Position numbers and translations under genes: made by a program. The notes beneath the pieces were generated by a model. That model was not told the origin of the DNA and searched no databases. It was given only the letters and a program-made list of their open reading frames with translations. Of a stretch of 64,000 bases of DNA, positions 36,708 through 46,482 are shown piece after piece. The stretch is from Halomonas urumqiensis (GTDB taxonomy: Bacteria > Pseudomonadota > Gammaproteobacteria > Pseudomonadales > Halomonadaceae), in contig NZ_PYUD01000007.1 in assembly GCF_003028575.1 (NCBI RefSeq), forward strand, positions 24,558 through 88,557, in the 5' to 3' direction. Positions within the stretch are counted from its first letter, which is position 1, and the number at the start of each line of letters is the position of its first letter.

Positions 36708-37072
36708 GGCCGGATCACCTCGACTTCATCGACATCGGGCAGGCGCATGTCGAGCCGCTCCACGGCCAGTCGCTCGACGCGGGCCGGTGATGACCAGGCG
36801 CTCTCCTCGAGCAATAGCTGCCCCCATTCGGTCTGCAACTGATTCTGCTCGCGCTCGAGCTGCTGCAGGCGGGCATACTGTTCTCGGGTCTGTTGGGTCG
36901 CGGTGATGACCGCCAGCGCGCTGACAAGGCAAGCCACGATCAGCACCAGCGTGACCAGCATCATCGGGCTTGGCCGCAGGGACAATGGCCAGCCGAATTC
37001 ACTGATCCCACGTCGTGCCGTATCCGACGGCTGTCTGTCCAGTCGTTCCCTATCCTGTCGCTCCCTATCCAT
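36704..37072 (-). CDS. ftsL: Cell division protein FtsL
   Basis: Small bitopic divisome protein that, with FtsB and FtsQ, activates FtsWI. Charged N-terminus (about 1-34), one membrane segment (about 38-58, MLVTLVLIVACLVSALAVI), then a coiled coil (TREQYARLQQLEREQNQLQTEW) and the tail RLDMRLPDVDEVEVI. 122 residues against 121 in E. coli. The SD sequence GGAGG lies in a perfect palindrome directly before the ATG. Confidence 0.95.
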   Translation of the reverse strand: MDRERQDRERLDRQPSDTARRGISEFGWPLSLRPSPMMLVTLVLIVACLVSALAVITATQQTREQYARLQQLEREQNQLQTEWGQLLLEESAWSSPARVERLAVERLDMRLPDVDEVEVIRP

Positions 37073-37084
37073 AGGAGGCCTCCT
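37073..37084 (-). promoter_or_regulatory. Palindromic Shine-Dalgarno of ftsL
   Basis: AGGAGGCCTCCT, a perfect 12-bp palindrome, ends at the base before the ftsL ATG and includes its GGAGG ribosome-binding core. A zero-loop hairpin is sterically poor, but partial pairing or RNA dimer pairing could lower access. Confidence 0.6.
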
Positions 37085-37118
37085 CCCTGGCAGCCATTCC
37101 AGTCATGGTCATCGGCCG

Positions 37119-38075
37119 TCAATAGCGCTTGCGGGCTACCCGCATCACCGCACTGCGGGCCCGCGGGTTGTCGTCGACCTCGGCATCGCCGGGACGCCGC
37201 GCCTTGCCCACCGCCTCCAGGCGCCGCTCCAGTTGGTCATCACGGATCGGCACCCCCTTGGGCAGATGGGTATCCCCGCGAACATGATGTCGAATGAAGC
37301 GCTTGACCCTGCGATCCTCGAGCGAATGAAAGCTGATCACCACCAGATGCCCCCCCGGTGCAAGCGCTTCAAGGGCCGCTTCGAGTGCCGCATCGAGCTG
37401 CTCGAGCTCGCCATTGACCTGAATACGTAGCCCCTGAAAGGCTCGTGTGGCCGGGTGCTTGCCCTTTTCCCAGGCGGGATGAGCGACCTTGATGACCTCG
37501 GCGAGGTCGGCAGTGCGGGTGAAGGGTCGCTCGGCGCGGCGCGTGACGATGGCACGAGCCAGGCGACGTGCATAGCGCTCCTCGCCGAAGCTCTTGAACA
37601 CCTGAGCGATCTCGGCCTCCTTGGCACGAACCAGAAACTCGGCTGCACTTTCGCCATGGGTCGGATCCATGCGCATGTCCAGCGGGCCATCGCGCAGGAA
37701 ACTGAAGCCCCGCTCCGGGTCATCGAGCTGCGGTGAAGACACCCCCACGTCGAGCAGCACTCCCGCCAACCGGCCCTGCAGGCCATGCTGTCCGGCAATC
37801 TCGCCAAGGCGTGCGAACTCGCCCTGTTCAATGACAAACCGCGGGTCATCGATACTGGCCGCCTCACGGATCGCCTGGGGGTCGCGATCGATTGCCAACA
37901 AGCGGCCCTCGGGGGCAAGGCGCGCGAGGATAGCGCGGGAATGCCCCCCACGGCCGAATGTACCATCGAGGTAGGCACCGCCAGGCTCGTGAACGAGGGC
38001 ATCGACAGCGCCGTCAAGGAGCACACTGGCATGTCGATAGCCGCGAGGGGATGTGTCGGGTGCGGATGTCGGCAT
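37119..38075 (-). CDS. rsmH: 16S rRNA m4C1402 methyltransferase RsmH
   Basis: Methylates N4 of C1402 in the ribosomal P site; RsmI, encoded just upstream of rnpB, adds the 2'-O-methyl to the same nucleotide. SAM-binding [16 protein letters not shown], then [18 protein letters not shown] and DMRMD, and the C-terminal [15 protein letters not shown]. 318 residues from ATG 38075 (E. coli 313). It opens the dcw cluster; the usual mraZ before it is absent. Confidence 0.96.
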   Translation of the reverse strand: MPTSAPDTSPRGYRHASVLLDGAVDALVHEPGGAYLDGTFGRGGHSRAILARLAPEGRLLAIDRDPQAIREAASIDDPRFVIEQGEFARLGEIAGQHGLQGRLAGVLLDVGVSSPQLDDPERGFSFLRDGPLDMRMDPTHGESAAEFLVRAKEAEIAQVFKSFGEERYARRLARAIVTRRAERPFTRTADLAEVIKVAHPAWEKGKHPATRAFQGLRIQVNGELEQLDAALEAALEALAPGGHLVVISFHSLEDRRVKRFIRHHVRGDTHLPKGVPIRDDQLERRLEAVGKARRPGDAEVDDNPRARSAVMRVARKRY

Positions 38076-38149
38076 GCAATTCTCGATTGACGGCTGGTAG
38101 GCCGGCGGGAGGCCGGCATCTGATCTGCAATGACAGATCATGAAGAAAG

Positions 38150-38514
<365 letters not shown>

Positions 38515-38520
38515 GGAGCA

Positions 38521-38549
38521 AGGATACCAGCGCCCTGCCGCCCCCTCAA
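38521..38549 (-). promoter_or_regulatory. rnpB promoter
   Basis: On the minus strand TTGAGG (38549-38544), a 17-bp spacer and TATCCT (38526-38521), seven bases before the rnpB 5' end at 38514. The geometry is ideal for sigma-70. Confidence 0.75.
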
Positions 38550-38603
38550 TCGCCATTCAGGCCGATCACCATAAGTTTACAGGCACCACCCGGGCATGAT
38601 CCT

Positions 38604-39476
38604 TCATGCGTCATCCTTGAGTGACTGGGCACGCGCGTACCACGCCTTGCGGGCACCACCCAGAAGCCTTGCCGCCACACCAGCCGTCTGCTTGACGCCC
38701 ACACCCTCCCCAAGCAACGCGGCAAGCAAGGCATCGGCCTCGATATCGGTGCCTTGTTGGTCGTCTCGCGGCCCTGCGCCAGCCACCATGATGACGAATT
38801 CACCACGCGACTGGTCGGGGTCGGCCTCCATGCATGCCAGCAGCTCGGCGGCACTGCCATCGAGGAAGGTCTCGAAGGTCTTGGTCAACTCACGAGCAAG
38901 CACCACGCGTCGCGGCCCCAGGCAGTGGTCGAGATCGGCCAGGGTGTCGCGGATGCGATGCGGCGATTCGTAGAACACCAGGGTCTCCTCGCGCACCGCC
39001 AACCCCTCCAGGCGGCCACGACGGTTACCACCCTTGGCGGGTAGAAACCCCTGGAACAGGAAACGATCGGTGGGGAGCCCTGCGGCACATAGTGCGGCAA
39101 CCAGCGCACACGCTCCCGGCACCGGCACCACCCGTCGCCCTCGTGCTCGCAATTCACGCACCAGCACGAACCCCGGATCGCTGATCAGCGGAGTGCCGGC
39201 ATCGCTGACCAGAGCAAGCGATTCACCGGCGGTCAGGCGAGCGTCGAGCTGATCGACTCGCGCCTGCTCATTATGCTCGTGCAGGGAGAGCATCGGCACC
39301 GAAAGGCCGAGATGTCGCAGCAAGCGAGCGGTATGCCGGGTATCCTCGGCGGCCACCAGCGTGACTTCACCAAGAATCCGCGAAGCGCGCGCACTCAGGT
39401 CCTCGAGATTCCCAATCGGTGTGGCGACCACGTACAATGCACCCGGGTTCGAAATACTGGAGTTCGAGTCTGACAT
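38604..39476 (-). CDS. rsmI: 16S rRNA 2'-O-ribose C1402 methyltransferase RsmI
   Basis: Tetrapyrrole-methylase-fold enzyme with VATPIGNLEDLSARA, EDTRHTARLL, SDAGTPLISDPG, VPGACALVAAL, FYESPHRIRDTL and ARELTKTFET, the ordered motifs of the RsmI family. 290 residues (E. coli 286) from ATG 39476, which has GGAG 6 nt upstream. It is divergent from lpoA, and its end lies 55 bp before the rnpB promoter. Confidence 0.96.
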   Translation of the reverse strand: MSDSNSSISNPGALYVVATPIGNLEDLSARASRILGEVTLVAAEDTRHTARLLRHLGLSVPMLSLHEHNEQARVDQLDARLTAGESLALVSDAGTPLISDPGFVLVRELRARGRRVVPVPGACALVAALCAAGLPTDRFLFQGFLPAKGGNRRGRLEGLAVREETLVFYESPHRIRDTLADLDHCLGPRRVVLARELTKTFETFLDGSAAELLACMEADPDQSRGEFVIMVAGAGPRDDQQGTDIEADALLAALLGEGVGVKQTAGVAARLLGGARKAWYARAQSLKDDA

Positions 39477-39502
39477 TGGTGGCTCCACGGCACGCGCCAG
39501 GA

Positions 39503-39524
39503 CTGTAGAAGCCTTTCTCTACAG
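39503..39524. promoter_or_regulatory. Inverted repeat between rsmI and lpoA
   Basis: CTGTAGA and TCTACAG, 8 bases apart, form a 7-bp dyad in the 95-bp divergent gap. It could be an operator for either gene or a leader hairpin; I see no consensus I can name. Confidence 0.35.
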
Positions 39525-39571
39525 AGGCTTGACGCAACACACGCCTGAACAATGGACGGAAGGATGGATTC

Positions 39572-41332
39572 ATGCTGACACCCCCACGCGGCCTGCTGGC
39601 CACCGCGTTGGTGACAATTCTGCTTGCAGGTTGCGCCTACCAGCCCGGTATCGTCGAACGCATGGCGGATGATGACCCTGCCAGTCTGCTCGAACAGGCG
39701 CAACAGCAGGATCCTGAACAAGCGGCCCAGACCCGACTGGAAGCGGCGGAGATTCTAGCACGTCAGGGCAATGCCACCCAGGCTCTCGACGTCGCCAGCA
39801 CGATTGATGACGCACGCCTGCCCCCTCAAGCACGCGCCCGCTGGGCGCTGCTGCTCGCCGAGCTTGGCGACTCGCTCGATGACCCTTCGGCGGTGATCCA
39901 GGCCGGCCAGAACATCGATGAGCTCGACCTTTCGGCCGACAGGCGACTCGCGTTGCGCGAACAACTGGGCATGGCGCTTCTTGACATCGGCGAGCCAGCC
40001 GCCGCTGCCCAAGCCCTGCTCCGGGTGCAGGCGGATACCGACGACGAATCACTCAACGATGCAATCTGGGAGGCCATCGAGCAACTCGAAGGTGGCGCAC
40101 TTTCCGACCTTGGCCGCGACGGTGACTCTCTGACCCTTGGCTGGGTTCGCCTCGCCGAACTGGTACGCAGCGGCGGGGGCGACATCGAGCGCCTCTTTGC
40201 ACGCCTCGATGACTGGCGTGAACGCAACGCTCGCCACCCGGCGGCGCGCAGCGTGCCGGCCGAGTTGCTGGCACTGCGCGAGCTGCGTGGCACGGAGGTC
40301 AGCCACATGGCCGTGCTGCTGCCTGAATCCGGCCCCCTGGCCGGCGCCGCTCGCGCCATCCGGGAAGGCATGCGTATGCATCATCAGAACGCCATCAATG
40401 GAGGCGGCAGCGGGACTCGGTTGAGTTTCATCGACTCAAGCCAAGGCAGCCTGGACGCTCTCTACCAGGAAGCCCGCAATCGTGGCGCCCAGGTAGTGAT
40501 CGGCCCGCTAGACAAGGACCAGGTCACCGAGCTCGAGACAGGTGACAGCGTGCCACTGCCGACACTGGCATTGAACTATGGCAACAGCGAAAGCAACCAG
40601 GCTCGGCGCCTTTACCAATACGGCCTGTCGGCGGAAGACGAGGCACGCCAGGTAGCACAGCGCGCCTGGGTCGATGGGCACCGCAGCGCTGGACTGCTGG
40701 TGCCAGACAACGACTGGGGCCGCCGCGTTGGCGAGGCATTCTGGGATGAATGGCGGGCGCGTGGTGGGGAGGTCAGCAATGCCGTGCGCTACAACCCCAA
40801 TGCCGCGGCCACCGAAAGCACGCGTCGCGCCATCACCAACCCACAGCCGGACATGCTGTTCCTGCTCGCCTTACCGGAATATGCCCGCCAGGTTCCCCCG
40901 ACCATGGATTATTACTACGCTGGCGAACTACCGGTATATGCCACCTCTCACCTGTTCGAGGGGCGCCTGAACCCACAGCGCGACCATGATCTGGACGACG
41001 TTCAATTCGTGGACATTCCCTGGCAAATCCCCGATGCCGCGGTGGGCGGCGAAGATGCCCTGCCCTTCACCGCCAGCTACCGCCAGTTGCGCGAAGAGTC
41101 GGACCCAGGCATGTTCCGACTGATGGCCATGGGCGTCGATGCCTATGAACTCGGACGTCGGCTTCCTCAGTTCCAGGCCATGTCCGGTAGCGAAATGTTT
41201 GGCGCCACAGGCACGCTGCGTGCAGGTCAGGATGGCCGCATCCAGCGCCAGCTTCCCTGGGCGCGTTTCGTCAATGGCGTGCCTCAGCCGATCCTGATCC
41301 CCGGCATCTTCGGCGATGAACGGGCCGAGTGA
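39572..41332 (+). CDS. lpoA: Outer-membrane lipoprotein activator of PBP1a, LpoA
   Basis: Lipoprotein that activates the peptidoglycan synthase PBP1a from the outer membrane. Signal peptide with lipobox LAGC (Cys22). An N-terminal helical, TPR-like domain (about 30-235) is followed by a periplasmic-binding-protein-like domain (about 240-586) beginning SHMAVLLPESGPLAGAARAIREGM. 586 residues, shorter than the 678 of E. coli but in keeping with other gammaproteobacteria. It heads the lpoA-yraN-diaA-dolP string. Confidence 0.93.
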   Translation: MLTPPRGLLATALVTILLAGCAYQPGIVERMADDDPASLLEQAQQQDPEQAAQTRLEAAEILARQGNATQALDVASTIDDARLPPQARARWALLLAELGDSLDDPSAVIQAGQNIDELDLSADRRLALREQLGMALLDIGEPAAAAQALLRVQADTDDESLNDAIWEAIEQLEGGALSDLGRDGDSLTLGWVRLAELVRSGGGDIERLFARLDDWRERNARHPAARSVPAELLALRELRGTEVSHMAVLLPESGPLAGAARAIREGMRMHHQNAINGGGSGTRLSFIDSSQGSLDALYQEARNRGAQVVIGPLDKDQVTELETGDSVPLPTLALNYGNSESNQARRLYQYGLSAEDEARQVAQRAWVDGHRSAGLLVPDNDWGRRVGEAFWDEWRARGGEVSNAVRYNPNAAATESTRRAITNPQPDMLFLLALPEYARQVPPTMDYYYAGELPVYATSHLFEGRLNPQRDHDLDDVQFVDIPWQIPDAAVGGEDALPFTASYRQLREESDPGMFRLMAMGVDAYELGRRLPQFQAMSGSEMFGATGTLRAGQDGRIQRQLPWARFVNGVPQPILIPGIFGDERAE

Positions 41333-41684
41333 CGCACGCGCACGTGGCGAGGCCATCGAGCGCCTCGCCGCCGATTGGCTAGCCGCCCATGGCCTGGTGC
41401 TGGTCGCCAGCAACCAGCACGCCAAGGGTGGCGAGCTCGACCTGGTGATGCGTGACGATGACGTACTGGTCTTCATCGAGGTACGCCATCGCGCGGATGA
41501 CCGCCACGGGCATCCCCTCGAGACCATCACCCCCACCAAGCAACGCCGCCTGATCAAGGCCGCGCGTTTTTATCTCCAGCGCAACCGGCTATCATGTGCT
41601 TGCCGCTTCGATGTGCTGGCTGTCACCGGCCAGCCACCCGCCCTGGAGTTCATGTGGGTGGCCAACGCCTTCGACGCGCACTGA
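41316..41684 (+). CDS. yraN: UPF0102 family protein YraN
   Basis: 122 residues of the endonuclease-like UPF0102 family: GEAIERLAADWLAAHGL, GGELDLVMRDDDVLVFIEVRHR and the C-terminal CRFDVLAV. The Glu/Asp and E-V-R residues resemble a PD-(D/E)xK nuclease core. Biochemical role is not established. The start overlaps the lpoA end by 17 bases. Location between lpoA and diaA agrees with E. coli. Confidence 0.93.
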   Translation: MNGPSDARARGEAIERLAADWLAAHGLVLVASNQHAKGGELDLVMRDDDVLVFIEVRHRADDRHGHPLETITPTKQRRLIKAARFYLQRNRLSCACRFDVLAVTGQPPALEFMWVANAFDAH

Positions 41685-42317
<633 letters not shown>

Positions 42318-42322
42318 TCACC

Positions 42323-42901
42323 ATGACCAGGAAGTCTCTGCTCACCCCCCTCCTGCTGAGTATCATCCTCGGCATCAGCGGCTGCACCACTGTCACCGGG
42401 GTTACCCATTCAGGCCCCATTCAGGAAAACTACGGTGAACGAACCGCCGGCGCGCGCGTCGAGGACCAGAACATCCAGACCAAGATCAGCCACAACCTTG
42501 GCCGCACTGACGCACGCCTTGGCGATGCCCGCATCAACGTGGATGCCTACAATGGTGTCGTTCTACTGACCGGTCAGGTGCCTAGCGAAGAACTCAAGAC
42601 GCTGGCCGAAGAGGTGGCCCATGAGGTTCGCAACGTCCGTGAAGTGCACAACGAACTGTCCATCGCCGGCAACCTGCCCGCCAGCCAACGGCTGGCCGAC
42701 ACCTGGCTTACCACGCGCATCCGCACCAACCTTGCAGCCAACGAGCAAATCGAATCGCGGCGCCTGCAGATAGTCACCGAGAATGACAGCGTCTACCTGA
42801 TGGGCATCGTGACGCGCGCCGAGGCCGACCGCATCGTCAATGCCGTATCGAGCATTGGTGGCATGCAGCGTATCGTCAAGGTTTTCGATTATCTCGACTG
42901 A
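42323..42901 (+). CDS. dolP: BON-domain outer-membrane lipoprotein DolP (YraP)
   Basis: Lipoprotein with signal LLLSIILGISGC; the Cys after ISG is the lipidation site. Two BON domains follow (about 45-115 and 120-190), beginning IQTKISHNLG and LTTRIRTNLAANEQI. 192 residues against 191 in E. coli. DolP binds anionic phospholipids at division sites and supports outer-membrane integrity and BAM function. ATG 42323 gives a proper signal peptide; the open frame extends upstream into diaA. Confidence 0.93.
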   Translation: MTRKSLLTPLLLSIILGISGCTTVTGVTHSGPIQENYGERTAGARVEDQNIQTKISHNLGRTDARLGDARINVDAYNGVVLLTGQVPSEELKTLAEEVAHEVRNVREVHNELSIAGNLPASQRLADTWLTTRIRTNLAANEQIESRRLQIVTENDSVYLMGIVTRAEADRIVNAVSSIGGMQRIVKVFDYLD

Positions 42902-42958
42902 GCACACTGAGTACACGCTTCCCGGTTGCACAACGGCAAAAAACATCGGCATGAAAAT

Positions 42959-42986
42959 GAACGGCAGTCCCGAGGGCCTGCCGTTC
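42959..42986 (+). terminator. Possible terminator after dolP
   Basis: GAACGGCAG and CTGCCGTTC form a 9-bp stem with an inner three-pair extension, 57 bp after the dolP stop. No clear U-tract. The rest of 42902-43115, between the converging dolP and sspB, shows nothing I can identify. Confidence 0.45.
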
Positions 42987-43115
42987 AAGTCATCCCGGAA
43001 AGGATGTGGATAAGCGCGCTGTTGATAGATTGATGTAGATAGACGTGATGGAGAAAGCGATAAGGGTGGCGCGCATGGATCGACGCGATGTGGAGTGCGG
43101 GGTGCGTGTGCCGCC

Positions 43116-43613
43116 CTACTTGATCACTCGCAACGACGGCTTGCCCTTGCGTGGCGCCGAAGCCCCGGACGTCTTGTCGGTAGAGGCATCGTCATCTGGC
43201 GATTCATCACTCGCATCAGAGTCGGCCGGCACATCGGCATCCACGCTGCTCAGTGACGGTCCTTCCTCGTCACTATCGCTTTCCGCTGCTTCCATCGGCA
43301 TCACGGGTTCATGACCGAACACCATGCCAACGCCATTTTCGCGGGCATAGATAGCGATCAGCGCCGAGGTGGGCACCATGACCTGCATCGGCTTGCCACC
43401 GAATCGTGCGCCGAACCCCAGCGCCTCGTTCTCGATGAACAGGTCACGCACGGCGGTTGGCGCCATGTTGAGCACGATCTGTCCGTTCTGGACGAACTGC
43501 CTTGGCACCTCGACACCTGGCTGGTCCGCATCGACGACGATATACGGCGTCAGTTCGTTGTCCAGCAACCACTGATATAACGCGCGTGCGATATAGGGGC
43601 GGCTTGATTGCAT
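43116..43613 (-). CDS. sspB: ClpXP protease specificity-enhancing factor SspB
   Basis: Adaptor that delivers ssrA-tagged proteins to ClpXP. The folded N-terminal domain (1-110) has YIARALYQWLLDNELTPYIVVDA, NMAPTAV and FGARFGGKPMQVMVP. A long acidic Asp/Ser linker follows and the C-terminus RKGKPSLRVIK is the ClpX-binding tail. 165 residues, as in E. coli. ATG 43613 has GGAGG 8 nt upstream. It follows sspA on the same strand. Confidence 0.96.
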   Translation of the reverse strand: MQSSRPYIARALYQWLLDNELTPYIVVDADQPGVEVPRQFVQNGQIVLNMAPTAVRDLFIENEALGFGARFGGKPMQVMVPTSALIAIYARENGVGMVFGHEPVMPMEAAESDSDEEGPSLSSVDADVPADSDASDESPDDDASTDKTSGASAPRKGKPSLRVIK

Positions 43614-43668
43614 CACTTGGCCCTCCGCATCGTTGGAAACATCCCGGCGATGCCGGGATGGCAGGTGT

Positions 43669-44295
43669 TCAGGCACGCATCTCGCGTTCGTTCTCGCTCA
43701 ACGAGGCCTTGAAACCTTCACGATCGAACACCCGCTCCATATAACCGAGCAGTGGCTTGACCTGCTTCTCCGGCAACTCGATGCCAAGCGCAGGAAGGCG
43801 CCACAGCAACGGTGCCAGGCAACAGTCCACCAGGGTGAACTCGTCACTCATGAAGAACGGCATGTCTTCGAAGATCGGCGAGATGCCCACCAGGCTCTCG
43901 CGCAGCTCCTTGCGCGCACGTTCAGCATCCTTCTTGGGCCCCTGCTCGATCTGCGCCACCATCGGGCACCACTCGCGCTCGATACGGTGCATCCACAACC
44001 GGCTCTGGGCACGCGCCACCGGGTAGACCGGCAACAGCGGAGGATGCGGGAACCGCTCGTCGAGATACTCCATCATTACCTTGGATTCATAGAGCACGAG
44101 GTCGCGATCGATCAGCGTCGGGACGCTGTTATAGGGGTTGAGGTCAGCCAGCTCCTCGGGGCGCTGCTCTTCGGTGACCTCGACGATGTCAACGGCCACA
44201 CCCTTCTCGGCGAGCACGATACGTACGCGATGACTGAAGTGATCATCACCCCCGGAATAGAAGGTCATCGACGACCGCTTGGCCACTACACCCAT
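43669..44295 (-). CDS. sspA: Stringent starvation protein A
   Basis: GST-fold RNA-polymerase-associated regulator. N-terminal thioredoxin-like domain begins [23 protein letters not shown] and holds [19 protein letters not shown]; the C-terminal helical domain contains [16 protein letters not shown]. 208 residues against 212 in E. coli. ATG has GAGGA 7 nt upstream. The pair sspA-sspB after petABC is conserved in Pseudomonas. Confidence 0.96.
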   Translation of the reverse strand: MGVVAKRSSMTFYSGGDDHFSHRVRIVLAEKGVAVDIVEVTEEQRPEELADLNPYNSVPTLIDRDLVLYESKVMMEYLDERFPHPPLLPVYPVARAQSRLWMHRIEREWCPMVAQIEQGPKKDAERARKELRESLVGISPIFEDMPFFMSDEFTLVDCCLAPLLWRLPALGIELPEKQVKPLLGYMERVFDREGFKASLSENEREMRA

Positions 44296-44398
44296 GAAAC
44301 ATTCCTCACATCAGTTCGAACCGCAATGATAACACGACAGCCCCTGGCTTGAGGGGCACTGCAGACACCATCGACTCTACCGCCAGACCGAAGACGCC

Positions 44399-44436
44399 AC
44401 AGGGGCGCATGACTCAAGAAGGCCATGCGCCCCTGT
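44399..44436 (-). terminator. Probable terminator after petC
   Basis: A perfect 13-bp stem (ACAGGGGCGCATG with CATGCGCCCCTGT) around a 12-nt loop, 20 bp past the petC stop and upstream of sspA. No U-tract follows. Confidence 0.5.
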
Positions 44437-44455
44437 CGGCTTCACAGGCAGCGGG

Positions 44456-45223
44456 TCAGTGAATGTCGCGCCAGTACTCACGCTTGAGCAGGTAACCAAT
44501 CACACCGAAGATGAAGATGAAGATCAACACCTTGGGTGCCAACGCCTGGGCCTGCAGCTTGGAAGGCTCACCGGCATAGACCAGGAAGTTGGTCAAGTCA
44601 TAGACGGCTTCCTCGAACTCATCCGGCTCCATGGAGCCCGGCTGCGTCACTTGCAACACGTCGCATGACTGATACTTGCCAGTCAACGTATCGAGTTCCG
44701 CTCCCTCCATGGGACGATCGCTTTCAGCGCAGACCTTCTCCTGCACGCCCTGAAGTGGCTCGAGCACATTGGGCATCGCCACCAGGTCAAACACTTCATT
44801 GTTGACGCCCGTGGGACGGCTCGGGTCCTTGTAAAAGGTGAGAAGGTAGGAGTAGAGCCAGTCGCCACCACGCAGGCGCCCATGCAGCGTCAGGTCAGGC
44901 GCGGGAGCCCCGAACCAGTTGGCGGCATCCTCCTCGGTCATGGCATTGTGCATCTGGTCGTTAAAGGCCAGGTCAGAGGAGAAGATCAGGTTGTCCTCTA
45001 CCAGATCCTGTGGCATGCCGAAGTCTTCGGCTGCCCGAGCGAAACGCTGATGCTCCATCGAGTGACACCCCATGCAATAGTTGACATAGAGTTGCATGCC
45101 ACGTTGCAGGGATTCCTGATCCTTGAGATCAGGCGTCATCGAGTAAGGCACATCCACGGCGACGGCTCCCATGGCACTGAAAGGCACCAGCGCGAAGAGC
45201 AGTGCGAACAGTTGCTTTTTCAT
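44456..45223 (-). CDS. petC: Cytochrome c1 subunit of the bc1 complex
   Basis: Carries electrons from the Rieske centre to soluble cytochrome c. Signal peptide of about 20 residues, covalent haem site CMGCH (50-54), a distal Met region (around MPNVLEPLQGV) and one C-terminal membrane anchor (about 228-247, KVLIFIFIFGVIGYLL). 255 residues. ATG shares one base with the petB stop (TAATG). Long readings upstream are petB in another frame. Confidence 0.96.
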   Translation of the reverse strand: MKKQLFALLFALVPFSAMGAVAVDVPYSMTPDLKDQESLQRGMQLYVNYCMGCHSMEHQRFARAAEDFGMPQDLVEDNLIFSSDLAFNDQMHNAMTEEDAANWFGAPAPDLTLHGRLRGGDWLYSYLLTFYKDPSRPTGVNNEVFDLVAMPNVLEPLQGVQEKVCAESDRPMEGAELDTLTGKYQSCDVLQVTQPGSMEPDEFEEAVYDLTNFLVYAGEPSKLQAQALAPKVLIFIFIFGVIGYLLKREYWRDIH

Positions 45224-46482
45224 TAGCCAGTCACCCTTTCCGGAACGGGTTTGGTCTTCTCCAGCCGGGTATAGAAAGGCATCAGCAGGAAGAAGGCGAA
45301 GTAGATCAGCGTGCACACTTGCGCCAGCAGCGTGCGACCGGCGGTAGATGGCAGCACACCCAGGATGCCGAGTATCACGAAACTCACCGCGAACAGCGCC
45401 AGCATTACCTTGGACATCCAGCCCTTGTAGCGCATCGAGCGCACCGGACTGCGATCCAGCCACGGTAATACGAACAGCACGGCGATGGCTCCCCCCATGC
45501 ACACCACACCCAGGAACTTGGCGTCCAGGCCGAACAGCGAGAAGTTGATCGCCCGCAGAATCGCGTAGAAGGGTGTGAAGTACCACACCGGTGCGATGTG
45601 ATCCGGCGTCTTGAGGGGGTTTGCAGGCTCGAAGTTGGGCTTCTCAATGAAGTACCCACCGCCTTCCGGGAAGTAGAAGATCACCACCGCGAAGACGAAC
45701 AGGAACACCGCCACACCAACGATATCCTTCACCGTGTAGTAGGGATGGAAGGGGATGCCGTCCAGCGGCTTGCCGGATTCGTCCTTCTTGTCCTTGATAT
45801 CGATGCCGTCGGGATTGTTGGAACCCACTTCGTGAAGCGCGATCAAGTGAAGCACCACCAGCGCCAGAATCACGATTGGCAATGCCACCACATGCAGCGC
45901 GAAGAAGCGATTCAGTGTGATACCGGAGATCAGGAAGTCACCGCGCACCCATTGGGCGAGGTCTGGCCCGATACCGGGAATAGCGGAGAACAGTGAGATG
46001 ATGACCTGCGCACCCCAGTAGGACATCTGGCCCCACGGCAGCAGGTAGCCCATGAAGGCCTCTGCCATCAGCAGCAGGTAAATGGTCATGCCGAAGATCC
46101 ACACCAGCTCACGGGGCGCCTTGTAGGAACCATAGAGCAGGCCGCGGAACATGTGCAGGTAGACCACCACGAAGAAGGCCGAAGCCCCGGTAGAGTGCAT
46201 GTAGCGAATCAGCCAGCCCCACTCGACATCGCGCATGATGTACTCGACGGAGGCAAAGGCGCCTTCCGCGGAGGGGTTGTAGCTCATGGTCAGCCACACA
46301 CCGGTGAGAATCTGATTGACCAGCACCAGCAGCGCCAGGGAACCGAAGAAATACCAGAAGTTGAAGTTCTTGGGAGCGTAGTATTTCGTCAGGTGCTCTT
46401 GCACCATCTGGGTGGCCGGAAAGCGGTCGTCAACCCAGCGCATCAGCCCACGCTCCGCCTTCGCCTTGTTCGGGTTACCCAT
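45223..46482 (-). CDS. petB: Cytochrome b of the bc1 complex
   Basis: Quinol-oxidising and quinone-reducing core with two b haems. About eight membrane segments; landmarks are GSLALLVLVNQILTGVWLTM, the His pairs around WLIRYMHSTGASAFF and FALHVVALPIVILALVVLHLIALHEVG, WGAQVIISLFSAIPGIG and PEGGGYF (the PEWY region appears as PEGG at this point). 419 residues. Start shares one base with the petA stop (TGATG). Confidence 0.97.
   Translation of the reverse strand: MGNPNKAKAERGLMRWVDDRFPATQMVQEHLTKYYAPKNFNFWYFFGSLALLVLVNQILTGVWLTMSYNPSAEGAFASVEYIMRDVEWGWLIRYMHSTGASAFFVVVYLHMFRGLLYGSYKAPRELVWIFGMTIYLLLMAEAFMGYLLPWGQMSYWGAQVIISLFSAIPGIGPDLAQWVRGDFLISGITLNRFFALHVVALPIVILALVVLHLIALHEVGSNNPDGIDIKDKKDESGKPLDGIPFHPYYTVKDIVGVAVFLFVFAVVIFYFPEGGGYFIEKPNFEPANPLKTPDHIAPVWYFTPFYAILRAINFSLFGLDAKFLGVVCMGGAIAVLFVLPWLDRSPVRSMRYKGWMSKVMLALFAVSFVILGILGVLPSTAGRTLLAQVCTLIYFAFFLLMPFYTRLEKTKPVPERVTG

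Noticed and set aside
43045-43314. An 89-codon plus-strand frame after dolP
   Set aside because: It mainly overlaps the acidic linker of sspB on the other strand and has no motif.
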